Below, in pieces: positions 14,176-22,885 of a stretch of 39,962 bases of DNA. Where the stretch lies: positions 1 to 39,962 of the IMG/VR virus record IMGVR_UViG_3300017776_000044; one strand, written 5' to 3'. Under the pieces are notes generated by a model that saw nothing but the letters and a program-made list of their open reading frames with translations, searched no databases and was not told the origin of the DNA. Origin of the DNA: a virus. The position numbers and the translations under genes were made by a program. How positions within the stretch are numbered: position 1 is the first letter of the stretch; every line of letters begins with the position of its first letter.

Positions 14176-15709
14176 TTCATGCGCAGCGCGCTACGAGGCA
14201 CTAGATAAGCTGCGTCGTAGCTACTTAGACCGGGCGCGGGAGTGCAGTTCGCTGACACACCCGTACCTTTTGCCCCCCGATGGCACCACTAGCGACACGC
14301 GGTTGCTCACGCCAAACCAAGGCGTTGGCTCACGGGGCGTTAACAACTTGGCGGCGCGTTTGCTACTCGCACTCCTCCCGCCTGACATGCCGTTCTTTCG
14401 TCTTGTGCCAACAGATGCGCGAGCGAAACGCATGCTTAAGGCTCAACGTGACCCGAACAATCCAAAGGGCAGTGACGACGCAGATAAAGAGCTTGTCGAA
14501 ATTGAAGACGCGGTGATGGCAGAGGTTGAGCGGAGTGGTATGCGCAGCGCGATCCACGAAGCTCTGAAACATTTGATTGTCGCCGGGAACGCTATGCTTT
14601 ACCTGCCGTCCAACGGGGGCGTGCGGGTCTACAGCTTGGACAAGTACGTTGTCATGCGCGACGACAGCGGCACGTTATTGGAAGCGGTGATTAAAGAGAG
14701 CGTTTCGCCTGCTGTACTAGACGACGAAATGTTGGCGCTGATATCCACGGATAAGGCTGAAGACAACGTAACCGTTTATACAAAGTTCTACCAAGACGGT
14801 GGCCGTTGGCACACGTATCAAGACATTGAAGGCAACATTGTCCCAGGCAGCGAAGGCTCTTGGCCGTTGTCGTCTCCCCCGTTGATTGCTCTGCGGTGGA
14901 ACCAAGTAGACGCCGAAGATTATGGGCGTGGTTTTTGCGAGCAGCACCTTGGGGACTTATCTAGTCTTGAAAGCTTGTCGGCAAATATCCTCGCAGCCAG
15001 TGCAATGGCCAGCAAAATTGTTTACGTTGTTAACCCCAACGGCATAACGGACGTTGACGCACTGGCAAAGGCCGAAAGCGGCCACTTCGTAGCTGGTAAC
15101 GCTGCGGACGTTTCCGTGATCCAGCAAGACAAAGCACTAGACCTTAGCATCGCGGCTCAAACAGCTAGTCAAATAGAGCAACGGCTTGGCCAAAGCTTTA
15201 TGCTTTTTGACGCGATTAACCTTGAAGGCCGGGACCGCGTGACGCGGCGTGAGGTTGAACTGCAACAGCAGAACATGGAGCAGAATCTTGGCGGTGTGTT
15301 CACGTTGCTTGCCCGTGAGCTACAAGACCCACTTGCCCGTGGCCTTATCTCGCGTCTTGAAAAAAACGGTGAGATTACAAAGACGAACGGCATGGTCATG
15401 CCCACGGTCGTCACCGGGACTGCGGCGTTTGGTAGGCAGTATGACCTGCGGAACATGGAAACTCTGATGCAACTTATCGGCGCGCTTGGTGCCGACAAGA
15501 TTGATACCTATGTCAACATAAGTGAGTTCGTGGACCGAGCAGTGACCGCACTTGGCATCAAGAGCGACAAGCTAATTAAGTCAGGCGAACAGTTGCAACA
15601 AGAGCAGCAGGCGCAACAGCAGCAGGTACAGCAGCAGCAGCTTGCGAGCATAGCTCAAAGCGCGGCTCCCCAAGCAGTCAAACAGTTAGCACCTCAAGAG
15701 GTAACTTAA
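14168..15709 (+). CDS. Portal protein (T7 gp8 head-tail connector)
   Basis: 513 residues, close in length to T7 gp8 (536). Recognised by DRARECSSLTHPYLLP near the N-terminus, GSRGVNNLAARLLLALLPP, HLIVAGNAMLYLP, YGRGFCEQHLGDLSSLE and the RVTRREVELQQQNMEQ region. It forms the dodecameric ring at the packaging vertex and binds terminase, scaffold and tail tube. The start is GTG 14168, overlapping the previous gene by eight bases; an out-of-frame ATG at 14179 is not used. The C-terminus is a Gln-rich tail (residues about 476-495). Confidence 0.96.
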   Translation: MVSSCAARYEALDKLRRSYLDRARECSSLTHPYLLPPDGTTSDTRLLTPNQGVGSRGVNNLAARLLLALLPPDMPFFRLVPTDARAKRMLKAQRDPNNPKGSDDADKELVEIEDAVMAEVERSGMRSAIHEALKHLIVAGNAMLYLPSNGGVRVYSLDKYVVMRDDSGTLLEAVIKESVSPAVLDDEMLALISTDKAEDNVTVYTKFYQDGGRWHTYQDIEGNIVPGSEGSWPLSSPPLIALRWNQVDAEDYGRGFCEQHLGDLSSLESLSANILAASAMASKIVYVVNPNGITDVDALAKAESGHFVAGNAADVSVIQQDKALDLSIAAQTASQIEQRLGQSFMLFDAINLEGRDRVTRREVELQQQNMEQNLGGVFTLLARELQDPLARGLISRLEKNGEITKTNGMVMPTVVTGTAAFGRQYDLRNMETLMQLIGALGADKIDTYVNISEFVDRAVTALGIKSDKLIKSGEQLQQEQQAQQQQVQQQQLASIAQSAAPQAVKQLAPQEVT

Positions 15710-16488
15710 TGAGCGATAACCAAATGAACCTAGCTTTCCCCGAGCAGGAGAACGCCGGGCCGTCACTAGAAGAACAGGCTGCGGCCATAGATGCTCAAGA
15801 AAATCAGCAAGAAACGCCGGAAGACGATACGGCTGCGCGACCGGATTGGTTGCCACAAAAATTTAAAACGCCGGAAGACTTGGCTCGTAGCTACACGGAG
15901 CTTGAAAAAAAGCTAGGCCAAAACGCTAAAGCCCAAGAAGAGGCGGTTGAGCAGGCGACAGAGACAGTGGCGCAAGAGGCGGCCACAAACATGGATAGCC
16001 TGATTGCAAACGCGGAGACTGAGTTTGTCGAGGCTGGCGGAGCGCTTAGCGATGGGACGTACGAGCAGTTTGAGGCAATGGGTGTGCCCCGCGCTGTCGT
16101 TGACCAAGTGCGGGACATGCGTCTTGCCCAAGCAGAACAAACCCGGCAGCAAATTATTGGTGAGTTTGGAGGACAAGACACGGTAGACGCCATGTCTACG
16201 TTTGCGGCCTCTAGCTACGACGACGCAATGGTCAGCCGCCTGAACGGGATGCTTGCTAGCAACGACGTGGCAACAGTCCGCATGGCGATGAATCAGATTA
16301 AGACCGATTTCCAGTCGCAGGCTCCAGCGCAAGACCCAACACGGCGCGTAACAGGCCGGAGTTTGCCAGCAATTGAAGGCTTCCGCAGTCAGGGAGAAAT
16401 CATTGAAGCAATTAACGACCCGCGCTATCGCACTGACTCGGCGTATCGTGAGGACGTTGAGCGCCGTATTGGTATGAGCCAGGTTTAA
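15709..16488 (+). CDS. Capsid assembly (scaffolding) protein, T7 gp9-like
   Basis: 259 residues, very acidic N-terminus (Glu/Gln/Asp-rich to residue 45), then RPDWLPQKFKTPEDLARSYTELEKKLGQ, the typical motif of T7-type scaffolds, a helical middle, and a C-terminal part ending in FRSQGEIIEAINDPRY..RIGMSQV that should bind the shell. It would direct procapsid assembly around the portal and then leave. Its ATG overlaps the portal stop (TAATG). Confidence 0.93.
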   Translation: MSDNQMNLAFPEQENAGPSLEEQAAAIDAQENQQETPEDDTAARPDWLPQKFKTPEDLARSYTELEKKLGQNAKAQEEAVEQATETVAQEAATNMDSLIANAETEFVEAGGALSDGTYEQFEAMGVPRAVVDQVRDMRLAQAEQTRQQIIGEFGGQDTVDAMSTFAASSYDDAMVSRLNGMLASNDVATVRMAMNQIKTDFQSQAPAQDPTRRVTGRSLPAIEGFRSQGEIIEAINDPRYRTDSAYREDVERRIGMSQV

Positions 16489-16489
16489 C

Positions 16490-17236
16490 ATGACACAGTT
16501 ACGATTGAGCAATCACGGCTTGGCGCTTGTTGCCTACTACGAAGCGTCTACCAGCATCCAGTTGAGTGACGGCACCACGCCGTTTCCCGGCGGCTACAGC
16601 GAAGTGCCTCTTAAGTTTCGTCGCGTGTACATGGACACTCTCGCTGTGCCTAATGTCCTGACCGTTGGGCTAGGCATCACAACGTACGACATCCCCGACT
16701 TGGTTGAGGGCGCGGTGTACAGTGAGGATGCCGCTTGGAACATGTTTCGCCGTCACATTGTGGGGTACGAGCAAGCCGTGCGCGAAGCTGTAACTGTGCC
16801 GCTGAACCAAAACGAGTTTGACGCTCTAGTTAGCTTTACTTTTAACGTGGGCATCGGCGCTTGGCGCGAATCTACACTCTTGCGTAAGCTCAACAGTAGC
16901 GCACGCGCACAGGCAGCGGATGAGTTTGAGCGGTGGGTTTACGCCGGGGGTCGCAAGCTTGCTGGTCTAGAAAACCGGCGTTTGGCAGAGCGAAAGCTTT
17001 TTCAGACACCTTGGAAGAACGCCCGGCAAAACGTAGCTGCAAGTCGTACTGTGCAAGCGGCAACGGTGGCAACTATTGTGTCTGGGACTACGGCTTTAGC
17101 CCCTGCTATTGGGCCAGCTAACGAGATAGCAGCGTTTGTAAAAAACAATACGTCCTTCGCATTAGTTGCGCTTGCGCTTATTTCGCTGTATTTATTGTAC
17201 GTTCGCTATGACGATTGGCGCAAAGGCAAACGCTGA
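16490..17236 (+). CDS. Lysozyme (GH24-like endolysin) with C-terminal membrane anchor
   Basis: 248 residues. Catalytic domain about 1-175: Glu18 in AYYEAS, Asp49 in VYMDT and Thr64/65 in VGLGITTYD correspond to the Glu-Asp-Thr triad of T4/P22-type lysozymes, followed by EFDALVSFTFNVGIGA and ENRRLAERKLF. After a linker, residues about 222-238 (SFALVALALISLYLLYV) form one membrane span with a basic end (DDWRKGKR), unusual for this family, where anchors are mostly N-terminal. It opens a lysis cassette placed between scaffold and capsid genes and overlaps the i-spanin start (TGATG). Confidence 0.88.
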   Translation: MTQLRLSNHGLALVAYYEASTSIQLSDGTTPFPGGYSEVPLKFRRVYMDTLAVPNVLTVGLGITTYDIPDLVEGAVYSEDAAWNMFRRHIVGYEQAVREAVTVPLNQNEFDALVSFTFNVGIGAWRESTLLRKLNSSARAQAADEFERWVYAGGRKLAGLENRRLAERKLFQTPWKNARQNVAASRTVQAATVATIVSGTTALAPAIGPANEIAAFVKNNTSFALVALALISLYLLYVRYDDWRKGKR

Positions 17237-17460
17237 TGCAAATGATACGAAATCTAATTGCCGCGTTTGGCGCTGGCGTCGCCGTTGCCGTTTACCTCCT
17301 AGTTACAACGCGGAGGCAGAGCGCAGCGATAGACAGACAAGTAAGAGGGGCAGAGCTACTTGGTCGTAGAGCTAACGAAGCACGCGAAGAAGCCCGTCGC
17401 CTTAATGATGATGCTGTTCGTCAGCGCTTGCGCGCAAACGGATGGTATCGAGAAGATTAG
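17236..17460 (+). CDS. i-spanin-like inner membrane protein (Rz-like)
   Basis: 74 residues: one N-terminal membrane span (about 5-23, NLIAAFGAGVAVAVYLLV) followed by a charged helical periplasmic part rich in Arg, Glu and Ala (ELLGRRANEAREEARRLN), as in i-spanins. It is short for the class. ATG 17236 overlaps the lysozyme stop. The o-spanin gene starts inside it in the +1 frame. With the outer lipoprotein it should fuse inner and outer membranes at the end of lysis. Confidence 0.75.
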   Translation: MQMIRNLIAAFGAGVAVAVYLLVTTRRQSAAIDRQVRGAELLGRRANEAREEARRLNDDAVRQRLRANGWYRED

Positions 17461-17575
17461 GGAAAGCACGTGCAGCGCATGGCGCTATGTCTACGTGTCA
17501 CCCTTAGACACACCGCTTACCCAGCGGAGTGCACTAGAGAACAACCTTAGCCGCCAAGCTTATTGCGGCGATTAA
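17360..17575 (+). CDS. o-spanin-like outer membrane lipoprotein (Rz1-like)
   Basis: 71 residues with a lipoprotein signal: basic n-region (KHAKK), hydrophobic PVALMMMLFVSA and lipobox FVSAC with Cys24, then a mature part of 48 residues. The gene begins inside the i-spanin gene in another frame and runs 115 bases past it, the well-known Rz/Rz1 overlapping arrangement. The only start that leaves a complete signal sequence is TTG 17360; the ATG cluster at 17405 would leave too short an n-region. Mature part has an extra Cys pair (STCSAW and AYCGD). Confidence 0.75.
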   Translation: MVVELTKHAKKPVALMMMLFVSACAQTDGIEKIRESTCSAWRYVYVSPLDTPLTQRSALENNLSRQAYCGD

Positions 17576-17578
17576 GAC

Positions 17579-17644
17579 TGCGGCCCTTCGGGACAACCGC
17601 ACACAAACACCCCCTACCCACGGCCCGACCCATCGGACAACCGC
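17579..17644. repeat. Hairpin and direct repeat in the capsid gene leader
   Basis: The 103-base gap before the major capsid gene has TGCGG (17579-17583) pairing with CCGCA (17597-17601) around an inner CCC-TTC-GGG. GGACAACCGC occurs twice (17591-17600 and 17635-17644). It is C-rich and has no T-run, so it is not a terminator. It could stabilise capsid mRNA or mark a promoter; it does not match the TGCG-N4-CGCA element. Confidence 0.4.
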
Positions 17645-17678
17645 TACAGTTTTAACGGCCATCTGAAGGAGTCTTTCC

Positions 17679-18698
17679 ATGGCTAATGCTACCCCATCCC
17701 ATCTCGGTATTCAGAATAGTGCCTCGCACACCGCGTGGTCCTCTGCTTCGTATGCAGACAAAAACGCCCTTTTCCTCAAGGTATTCAGTAATGAAATTCT
17801 GGCGACCTTTAACGCTGCAACCGTCCTTAAAGAACGCACACGCGTGCGTACGATTACAGCGGGTAAATCCGCGTCCTTCGCGGCTATTGGCAAGACCGTA
17901 GCGGAGTACCACGTGCCTGGCACCGAGCTCCTGGGCAATAATTTCCTGCAAGATGAGGTAGTCGTCACGATTGACGATATGCTAATTGCACACACATTTA
18001 TCTCAAATTACGAGGATGCAAAAAATCATTATGATGTTCGTGCTGAGTTCTCGACCCAAATGGGCCAGGCACTAGCACAGACCTACGACCGAAATCTCTT
18101 CGGGTTGGCAGGGTCGAAAGCTATGAACCCATCAAGTTCTGGTATTGCGGACCAAGGTGTGGCTGAACGCATCAACTTGGACACTGACCAAGCGGGTGCT
18201 GGCAACACGACCACCAACACCACCAACGACATCATTGATGGCCTTTACTTGGCTAAGCAAAAGTTTGACGAAAAAAACGTGCAGGGGGAAATCAACTGTT
18301 TCGTTTCGCCAAAGGTCTATTACGCGCTGGTGCAAAACGACAAAGTCCTGAACCGTGATTTCCTTACGTCTGGGAATGGTGACTACGCGAACGCCAACAT
18401 CTTGAAGGTTGCTGGCATGCCTATCATCATGACCAACAACATGGCAGTTAACCACGGAGCTAGCGCAAGCACCGCCAAGTTCCCTGACTTCCAATCCAAA
18501 TACGGGACCGACATGACCTCTATGCTTGCTCTTTGCATGCACAAAGAGGCGCTGGGTACTGTGCAGCTTATGGGCCTGGTAACTGAGTCCAGCTACGACA
18601 TTCGTCGCCAAGGCGAACTGGCTGTAGCACGAATGGCTTGCGGTCACGGCATCATCCGCGAGGAAGGTATCATCGGCGTAACCGGCACGTTTGCCTAA
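17679..18698 (+). CDS. Major capsid protein (T7 gp10-like)
   Basis: 339 residues (T7 gp10A: 345), HK97-fold shell protein. Recognised from the N-terminus (LFLKVFSNEILATFNAATVLKER pattern), GKSASFAAIGKT, YHVPGTELLG, the VVVTIDDMLIAH segment and the C-terminal TESSYDIRRQGELAVARMACGHG. Strong Shine-Dalgarno AAGGAG precedes ATG. It is followed at once by a strong terminator, the T7-like arrangement. No sign of a frameshifted longer form. Confidence 0.96.
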   Translation: MANATPSHLGIQNSASHTAWSSASYADKNALFLKVFSNEILATFNAATVLKERTRVRTITAGKSASFAAIGKTVAEYHVPGTELLGNNFLQDEVVVTIDDMLIAHTFISNYEDAKNHYDVRAEFSTQMGQALAQTYDRNLFGLAGSKAMNPSSSGIADQGVAERINLDTDQAGAGNTTTNTTNDIIDGLYLAKQKFDEKNVQGEINCFVSPKVYYALVQNDKVLNRDFLTSGNGDYANANILKVAGMPIIMTNNMAVNHGASASTAKFPDFQSKYGTDMTSMLALCMHKEALGTVQLMGLVTESSYDIRRQGELAVARMACGHGIIREEGIIGVTGTFA

Positions 18699-18709
18699 CG
18701 TCGCTTTAG

Positions 18710-18736
18710 GGTGGGCCTTCGGGCCCACCTTTTTTT
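18710..18736 (+). terminator. Intrinsic terminator after the capsid gene
   Basis: Eight-base-pair perfect stem GGTGGGCC / GGCCCACC with a TTCG tetraloop, followed by seven T (18730-18736). It corresponds in position to T7 T-phi downstream of gene 10. It probably sets the high capsid-to-tail transcript ratio. Confidence 0.92.
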
Positions 18737-18755
18737 CACAGCTAAGGTAGGGACC

Positions 18756-19352
18756 ATGAGCCTCGCTATTATCAGCAGCACCGAGCTTGAAGCCGTCAAT
18801 GCAATCCTTAACAACATTGGCGAGACCAGCGTAGCTAGCCTGGAAGATGAGACGCTGATTGATGCTCAGATGGCGCGCAGTTTGCTGACGAACGTTAGCC
18901 GCGAAGTGCAAACTAAATCTTGGCATTGGAACACAGACATTGAGCGCAAAATGTTGCGCAATAATAAAGGCGAAATCATCCTGCCAACAAACACTATGAT
19001 GGTTTCCCCGGCGGGTATTGACCGTGACCTTGCGCTAGTCCAGCGCGGCAGGTTTCTTTACGACCGTACTAAGCACACTTACAACTTTGAGAAAGACATA
19101 ACGGTGGACCTGACCATTGCACTGCCGTTTGACGAAATGCCCGAGTCTGCACGTCGCTTTGTTACGTTGCGCGCAGCGCGCATGTTCCAAGAGCAGACAA
19201 TTAGCAGCGAAAGTCTCGCGCAAGGTGATCGGATTGATGAGGCTATTGCGTACAGCACAATGATGAACGAGCATTTGCGCGTCGGCAATTTTAGTATGCT
19301 GAATGATAGCATCACTACGCGCAGCGTTACATTTCGCCGGGGGGTGTATTAA
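18756..19352 (+). CDS. Tail tubular protein A (T7 gp11-like)
   Basis: 198 residues, equal to T7 gp11 (196). Recognised from ELEAVNAILNNIGETSVASL, the tryptophan-containing SREVQTKSWHWNTD and the C-terminal helix region around FVTLRAARMFQE. It forms the ring joining portal to the nozzle. ATG 18756 is preceded by AGGGACC; the frame extends upstream through the terminator but without a plausible start. The stop overlaps the next ATG. Confidence 0.93.
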   Translation: MSLAIISSTELEAVNAILNNIGETSVASLEDETLIDAQMARSLLTNVSREVQTKSWHWNTDIERKMLRNNKGEIILPTNTMMVSPAGIDRDLALVQRGRFLYDRTKHTYNFEKDITVDLTIALPFDEMPESARRFVTLRAARMFQEQTISSESLAQGDRIDEAIAYSTMMNEHLRVGNFSMLNDSITTRSVTFRRGVY

Positions 19353-22300
19353 TGCCGTTGATTTCGGACACAATCCCAAATTTAACTGGCGGCGTATCAC
19401 AGCAAGCAGACAACTTGCGGTACAGCAACACTGCACAAGCGTGTGAAAACGCAATGCTCTCGCCGGTAACAGGTTTGCAGAAACGACAAGCAGCAGAATG
19501 GCTTGGAGAGCTACACCCCCACGGCACTACAAGCGACTTGGTGCTGGATGATAGGGCTGCGGTCCACTGGATTGACCGCGACTTAACCGAACACTACGCG
19601 CTCGTTTTTGACAGCAACGGTCCCCGCGCTTTTGATGCGGACACGGGAGCGTCAATTGAGTGCATCATTGAAAGCGGCGTGGCTGACTATCTTTTTTCTG
19701 ATGGGGCGGGAGGTGTCGCGACTGACTTTGCTAGCGCCCTGCGGTTTGCGACAGTTGCCGACACAACCTTTGTGGCTAACCGCAACGTCACAGTTTTGGG
19801 ATCGACAGACGCAGATTTTTTGCCGCATCATTTTTCTGCCTACCCTCAACTGGCATACGATAGCAAGCGAGGGGGAAGCGGAATTGTTAAGAATAGTGTT
19901 ACGCACTTCCGTTCTGATGCGACTTATAGCCAAACAACATTTGAGTTTTCGAACCCGAAGTACCCCTCAAACACTTTCCGGCACGCGGTAATAAGTGGGG
20001 ACGGGACCACCAAAAATGGCCTGTATGTAGAGCATAGTAACGACAACAACTACGAGTACACCAGCAACTTCAAAGTTAAAATGGTGAGTGCCACTGCTTC
20101 TATGTCGCCGGGAAACACTTACATAATTGTTGAATCCGGCAAGCTCGAACATGATGACAGCTCTTTACAACAAAATATTATAAGCGGACTTGGGTTAGCA
20201 GATGGCAATACTGGTGCGCAAAGCTGGGAGACCTTTAGCGTCGGAAGCTTGCTGACTTCCCGGCATGTGACGACGAAGTTAGGTCCAACTCAATCTTTAG
20301 TTAGCAACACCGGCACGTCGTCCACACCTGTAAGGTTTTCTTTTGCAACGTTAGCCTCACAAACGTATGGACCTAATGGTGCAAAGGCCACGTTGTTTGG
20401 GCGCACAATCTCACACGACTTGGCAATAGAAAACGGGTACTTGCGCATTAGCGATGACAACGGAGCTAGCTATCGGGCGCTGCGCGTAAACGACAACGCA
20501 ACTGCTAAGCTATACAGCACTGCTGCTTTGCGCCCTTGGAGCGGCAGTGACGCAGACACCACGGCAGACATTGATTTTGCAAACGTAGACTTAACAGTTA
20601 CGTCCAACGCTGCGAAGGACGCTACTGCCCAGGCTGTTTGGGATAGCGGGAGCAATTTTGTTGACACACCTAACCAAGACCTTTTTGCGTCAGCGTTTAT
20701 GCCTTCTTCGTCTGCCCAGCTTGCACTCTTGAATGACATAGTTTGGGTTTTAAGCCATTTTGCTGCGGACGATACTCAAGGGGTCTTTAGCACCAAATAC
20801 ACCACCGCTGCGTATGCCCCTCCTAGCGTTGCTCCTGTAAATGCTGACGGCTTGACGTTTACCACTGTGGCCAGTGGGTCTAATCAAGCCCAAGTGCCTA
20901 CTTTCCAGGACTTGCCCAGCCTCTCAGGAACAAGCGCTCCGACATCCGGCACAGTTTATCAAGTTGGCGGCACAGCGATTGGCGATGGTGCCTACCATGT
21001 GATTGCGTATGCAGACGAACTGTCCACCGATTCCCGCTACATTGAAACGTACAGAGAACCTTTTGTACTGGACGAAGCGACTATGCCTGTAAAAGTGCAA
21101 AGGTTGTTTAGCGCAGAGGGCAATCCCCAATTTGTCTTTACGAAGCAAAGCTACGCTCCACGGGTCGCGGGTGACTCCGAGACTAATGTCGTGCCATCTT
21201 TTGTTGGCAGCGAAATCAACGACATTTTTGTGCACGCTGGCAGGCTTGGAGTGTTGTCGGGAGAAAACATCAGCCTAAGCGCCACAGACTTTGGCGAGGT
21301 CAGCAACTTTTTTCGCGGAACCGTGACGCAACTGCTGGACAACGACAGGGTAGACTTGAACGCCTCAACAGGAGAGGTTGCTAAGCTTAACTTTGCTGTA
21401 CCATTCGCAAACACTTTGCTGCTCATGTCGGACACGGCGCAGTACAGATTAGTCAGCAGCGGAGCGCTTACCCCGGCAACATCTGTGATTCAACAGACTG
21501 GTGCATACGCAACGTCACTGCACGCCCGGCCCCAGCGCGTTGGGAGATCAGTCTTTGCTGCCGTAAACGACACTGAGCGCACAACAGTGCGGGAATTTCG
21601 TGCGGACATAGACACTGAAATTCTAGATTCTAATGAAATCACAACACAGGTGCCTAAGTACCTGCCGCCCAACGTTCACAAGCTAGCGTATAGTGCCAAG
21701 AAAAACCTGTTGATTGCCCTATCGCATGCAAAAACGAATGAGTTGTGCATATACAATTATTACGACACTTCAACGCAACGCCTGCAAAGTGCGTGGTCTA
21801 AATGGGCTTTAGACGCTGATACGCACATTGTTAGCGCGGAAGTAATCGAAGACAATTTGCATCTTATCTGCGCTGTAACTGTGCCAGATTACGTGGGGGC
21901 ACTAGAGGCGGCAAACGCAACTGGCACAGCGTTTGGCACTACTCAAGAGCGCACACATATGCTGCGCATTCCGCTTAACGAAGTAACGGAGGCTCGTAGC
22001 AGCACGTTCCCAGTTCTCGCAGATTTTCGTGTGACGCGCTCTCAGTGTGTTACCGTTGAGGGCTACCGGCAAGGGAGTGTAAATGCTTCTAGCCCTGTCG
22101 GATCGTCAGCTTTTAATTTTGCTGCATCACCACTCACCTCAACTAATCTCATAAGCATCCCACTGCCGGATGGGTTGGACTTTTCGGTTGTTGAATTGCC
22201 GTACAAAACTACAGCCACAGACGTGCGGACTATCTTCACAGACAGCACCGCGTACGGCATCAGTGCCCCCTTGTTAGCAGCGTTAAATTTTGAGATTAGC

Positions 22301-22885
22301 AGCACGTCAAGCCAAACGGCATTGGCCGCTGCCACGGGTGCTTTCTTAGCTGCCCCGTCTCAGTCAACCGCAGACGCGATCAACGCAATTGTAGTAAATA
22401 CTGCAAACACCAAAGTCTTAGTGGTGGGACGGTTGGACGGGGTGTTTGCGACACCTGACGACAATGTTTTGGACAACATCACTACTGCCGTCACTCCTAA
22501 CTTTGTCATCGGCAGAGCGTACACCCTCTCGTATGAGCAAAGCCCAATCTTTTACAAAACAGGTGAAGCTAACGTTGGCAAAACAGACGCCCGGTTGCAG
22601 CTTCGATACTTGACGGTCACGTGCGACGAAACAAGCTCGTTTGACGTAGAGGTTACAGCGTCAGGCCGACAGATGCGCAAGTATGATTACGAAGCGTTTA
22701 AGCCAGGCGTGTCTGATTTTACGCTAGGTTCGCGGCGGTTTGCCTCCGAAAGCTTTAGGTTTCCTGTATTCGCGCAAAATCACAACGTCAAGATTGTGCT
22801 TAAAAACAGTACAGTTCTGCCCAGCACCTTAACGTCTATCGAGTGGCAAGGGTTTATCAGCCCAAAGGCGGTGCCTGCGCGATGA
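19352..22885 (+). CDS. Tail tubular protein B / nozzle (T7 gp12-like), enlarged
   Basis: 1177 residues, against 794 in T7. The N-terminus IPNLTGGVSQQADNLR...GLQKRQAAEW is the family signature. GRLGVLSGENISLSATDFGEVSNFF and the region NTLLLMSDTAQYRL match the nozzle core. The last part (RQMRKYDYEAFKPG, VKIVLKNSTVLPSTLTSIEWQGFI) is also typical. The surplus of nearly 400 residues appears as Ser/Thr/Asn-rich beta-type stretches inside the protein (about 150-620 and 880-1000), perhaps extra surface domains. It forms the tail tip and likely contacts fibres. Confidence 0.93.
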   Translation: MPLISDTIPNLTGGVSQQADNLRYSNTAQACENAMLSPVTGLQKRQAAEWLGELHPHGTTSDLVLDDRAAVHWIDRDLTEHYALVFDSNGPRAFDADTGASIECIIESGVADYLFSDGAGGVATDFASALRFATVADTTFVANRNVTVLGSTDADFLPHHFSAYPQLAYDSKRGGSGIVKNSVTHFRSDATYSQTTFEFSNPKYPSNTFRHAVISGDGTTKNGLYVEHSNDNNYEYTSNFKVKMVSATASMSPGNTYIIVESGKLEHDDSSLQQNIISGLGLADGNTGAQSWETFSVGSLLTSRHVTTKLGPTQSLVSNTGTSSTPVRFSFATLASQTYGPNGAKATLFGRTISHDLAIENGYLRISDDNGASYRALRVNDNATAKLYSTAALRPWSGSDADTTADIDFANVDLTVTSNAAKDATAQAVWDSGSNFVDTPNQDLFASAFMPSSSAQLALLNDIVWVLSHFAADDTQGVFSTKYTTAAYAPPSVAPVNADGLTFTTVASGSNQAQVPTFQDLPSLSGTSAPTSGTVYQVGGTAIGDGAYHVIAYADELSTDSRYIETYREPFVLDEATMPVKVQRLFSAEGNPQFVFTKQSYAPRVAGDSETNVVPSFVGSEINDIFVHAGRLGVLSGENISLSATDFGEVSNFFRGTVTQLLDNDRVDLNASTGEVAKLNFAVPFANTLLLMSDTAQYRLVSSGALTPATSVIQQTGAYATSLHARPQRVGRSVFAAVNDTERTTVREFRADIDTEILDSNEITTQVPKYLPPNVHKLAYSAKKNLLIALSHAKTNELCIYNYYDTSTQRLQSAWSKWALDADTHIVSAEVIEDNLHLICAVTVPDYVGALEAANATGTAFGTTQERTHMLRIPLNEVTEARSSTFPVLADFRVTRSQCVTVEGYRQGSVNASSPVGSSAFNFAASPLTSTNLISIPLPDGLDFSVVELPYKTTATDVRTIFTDSTAYGISAPLLAALNFEISSTSSQTALAAATGAFLAAPSQSTADAINAIVVNTANTKVLVVGRLDGVFATPDDNVLDNITTAVTPNFVIGRAYTLSYEQSPIFYKTGEANVGKTDARLQLRYLTVTCDETSSFDVEVTASGRQMRKYDYEAFKPGVSDFTLGSRRFASESFRFPVFAQNHNVKIVLKNSTVLPSTLTSIEWQGFISPKAVPAR

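Noticed and set aside
18132-18926. Minus-strand open frame of 264 codons over the capsid gene and terminator.
   Set aside because: It runs across the capsid terminator and the next gene start and shows no family resemblance.
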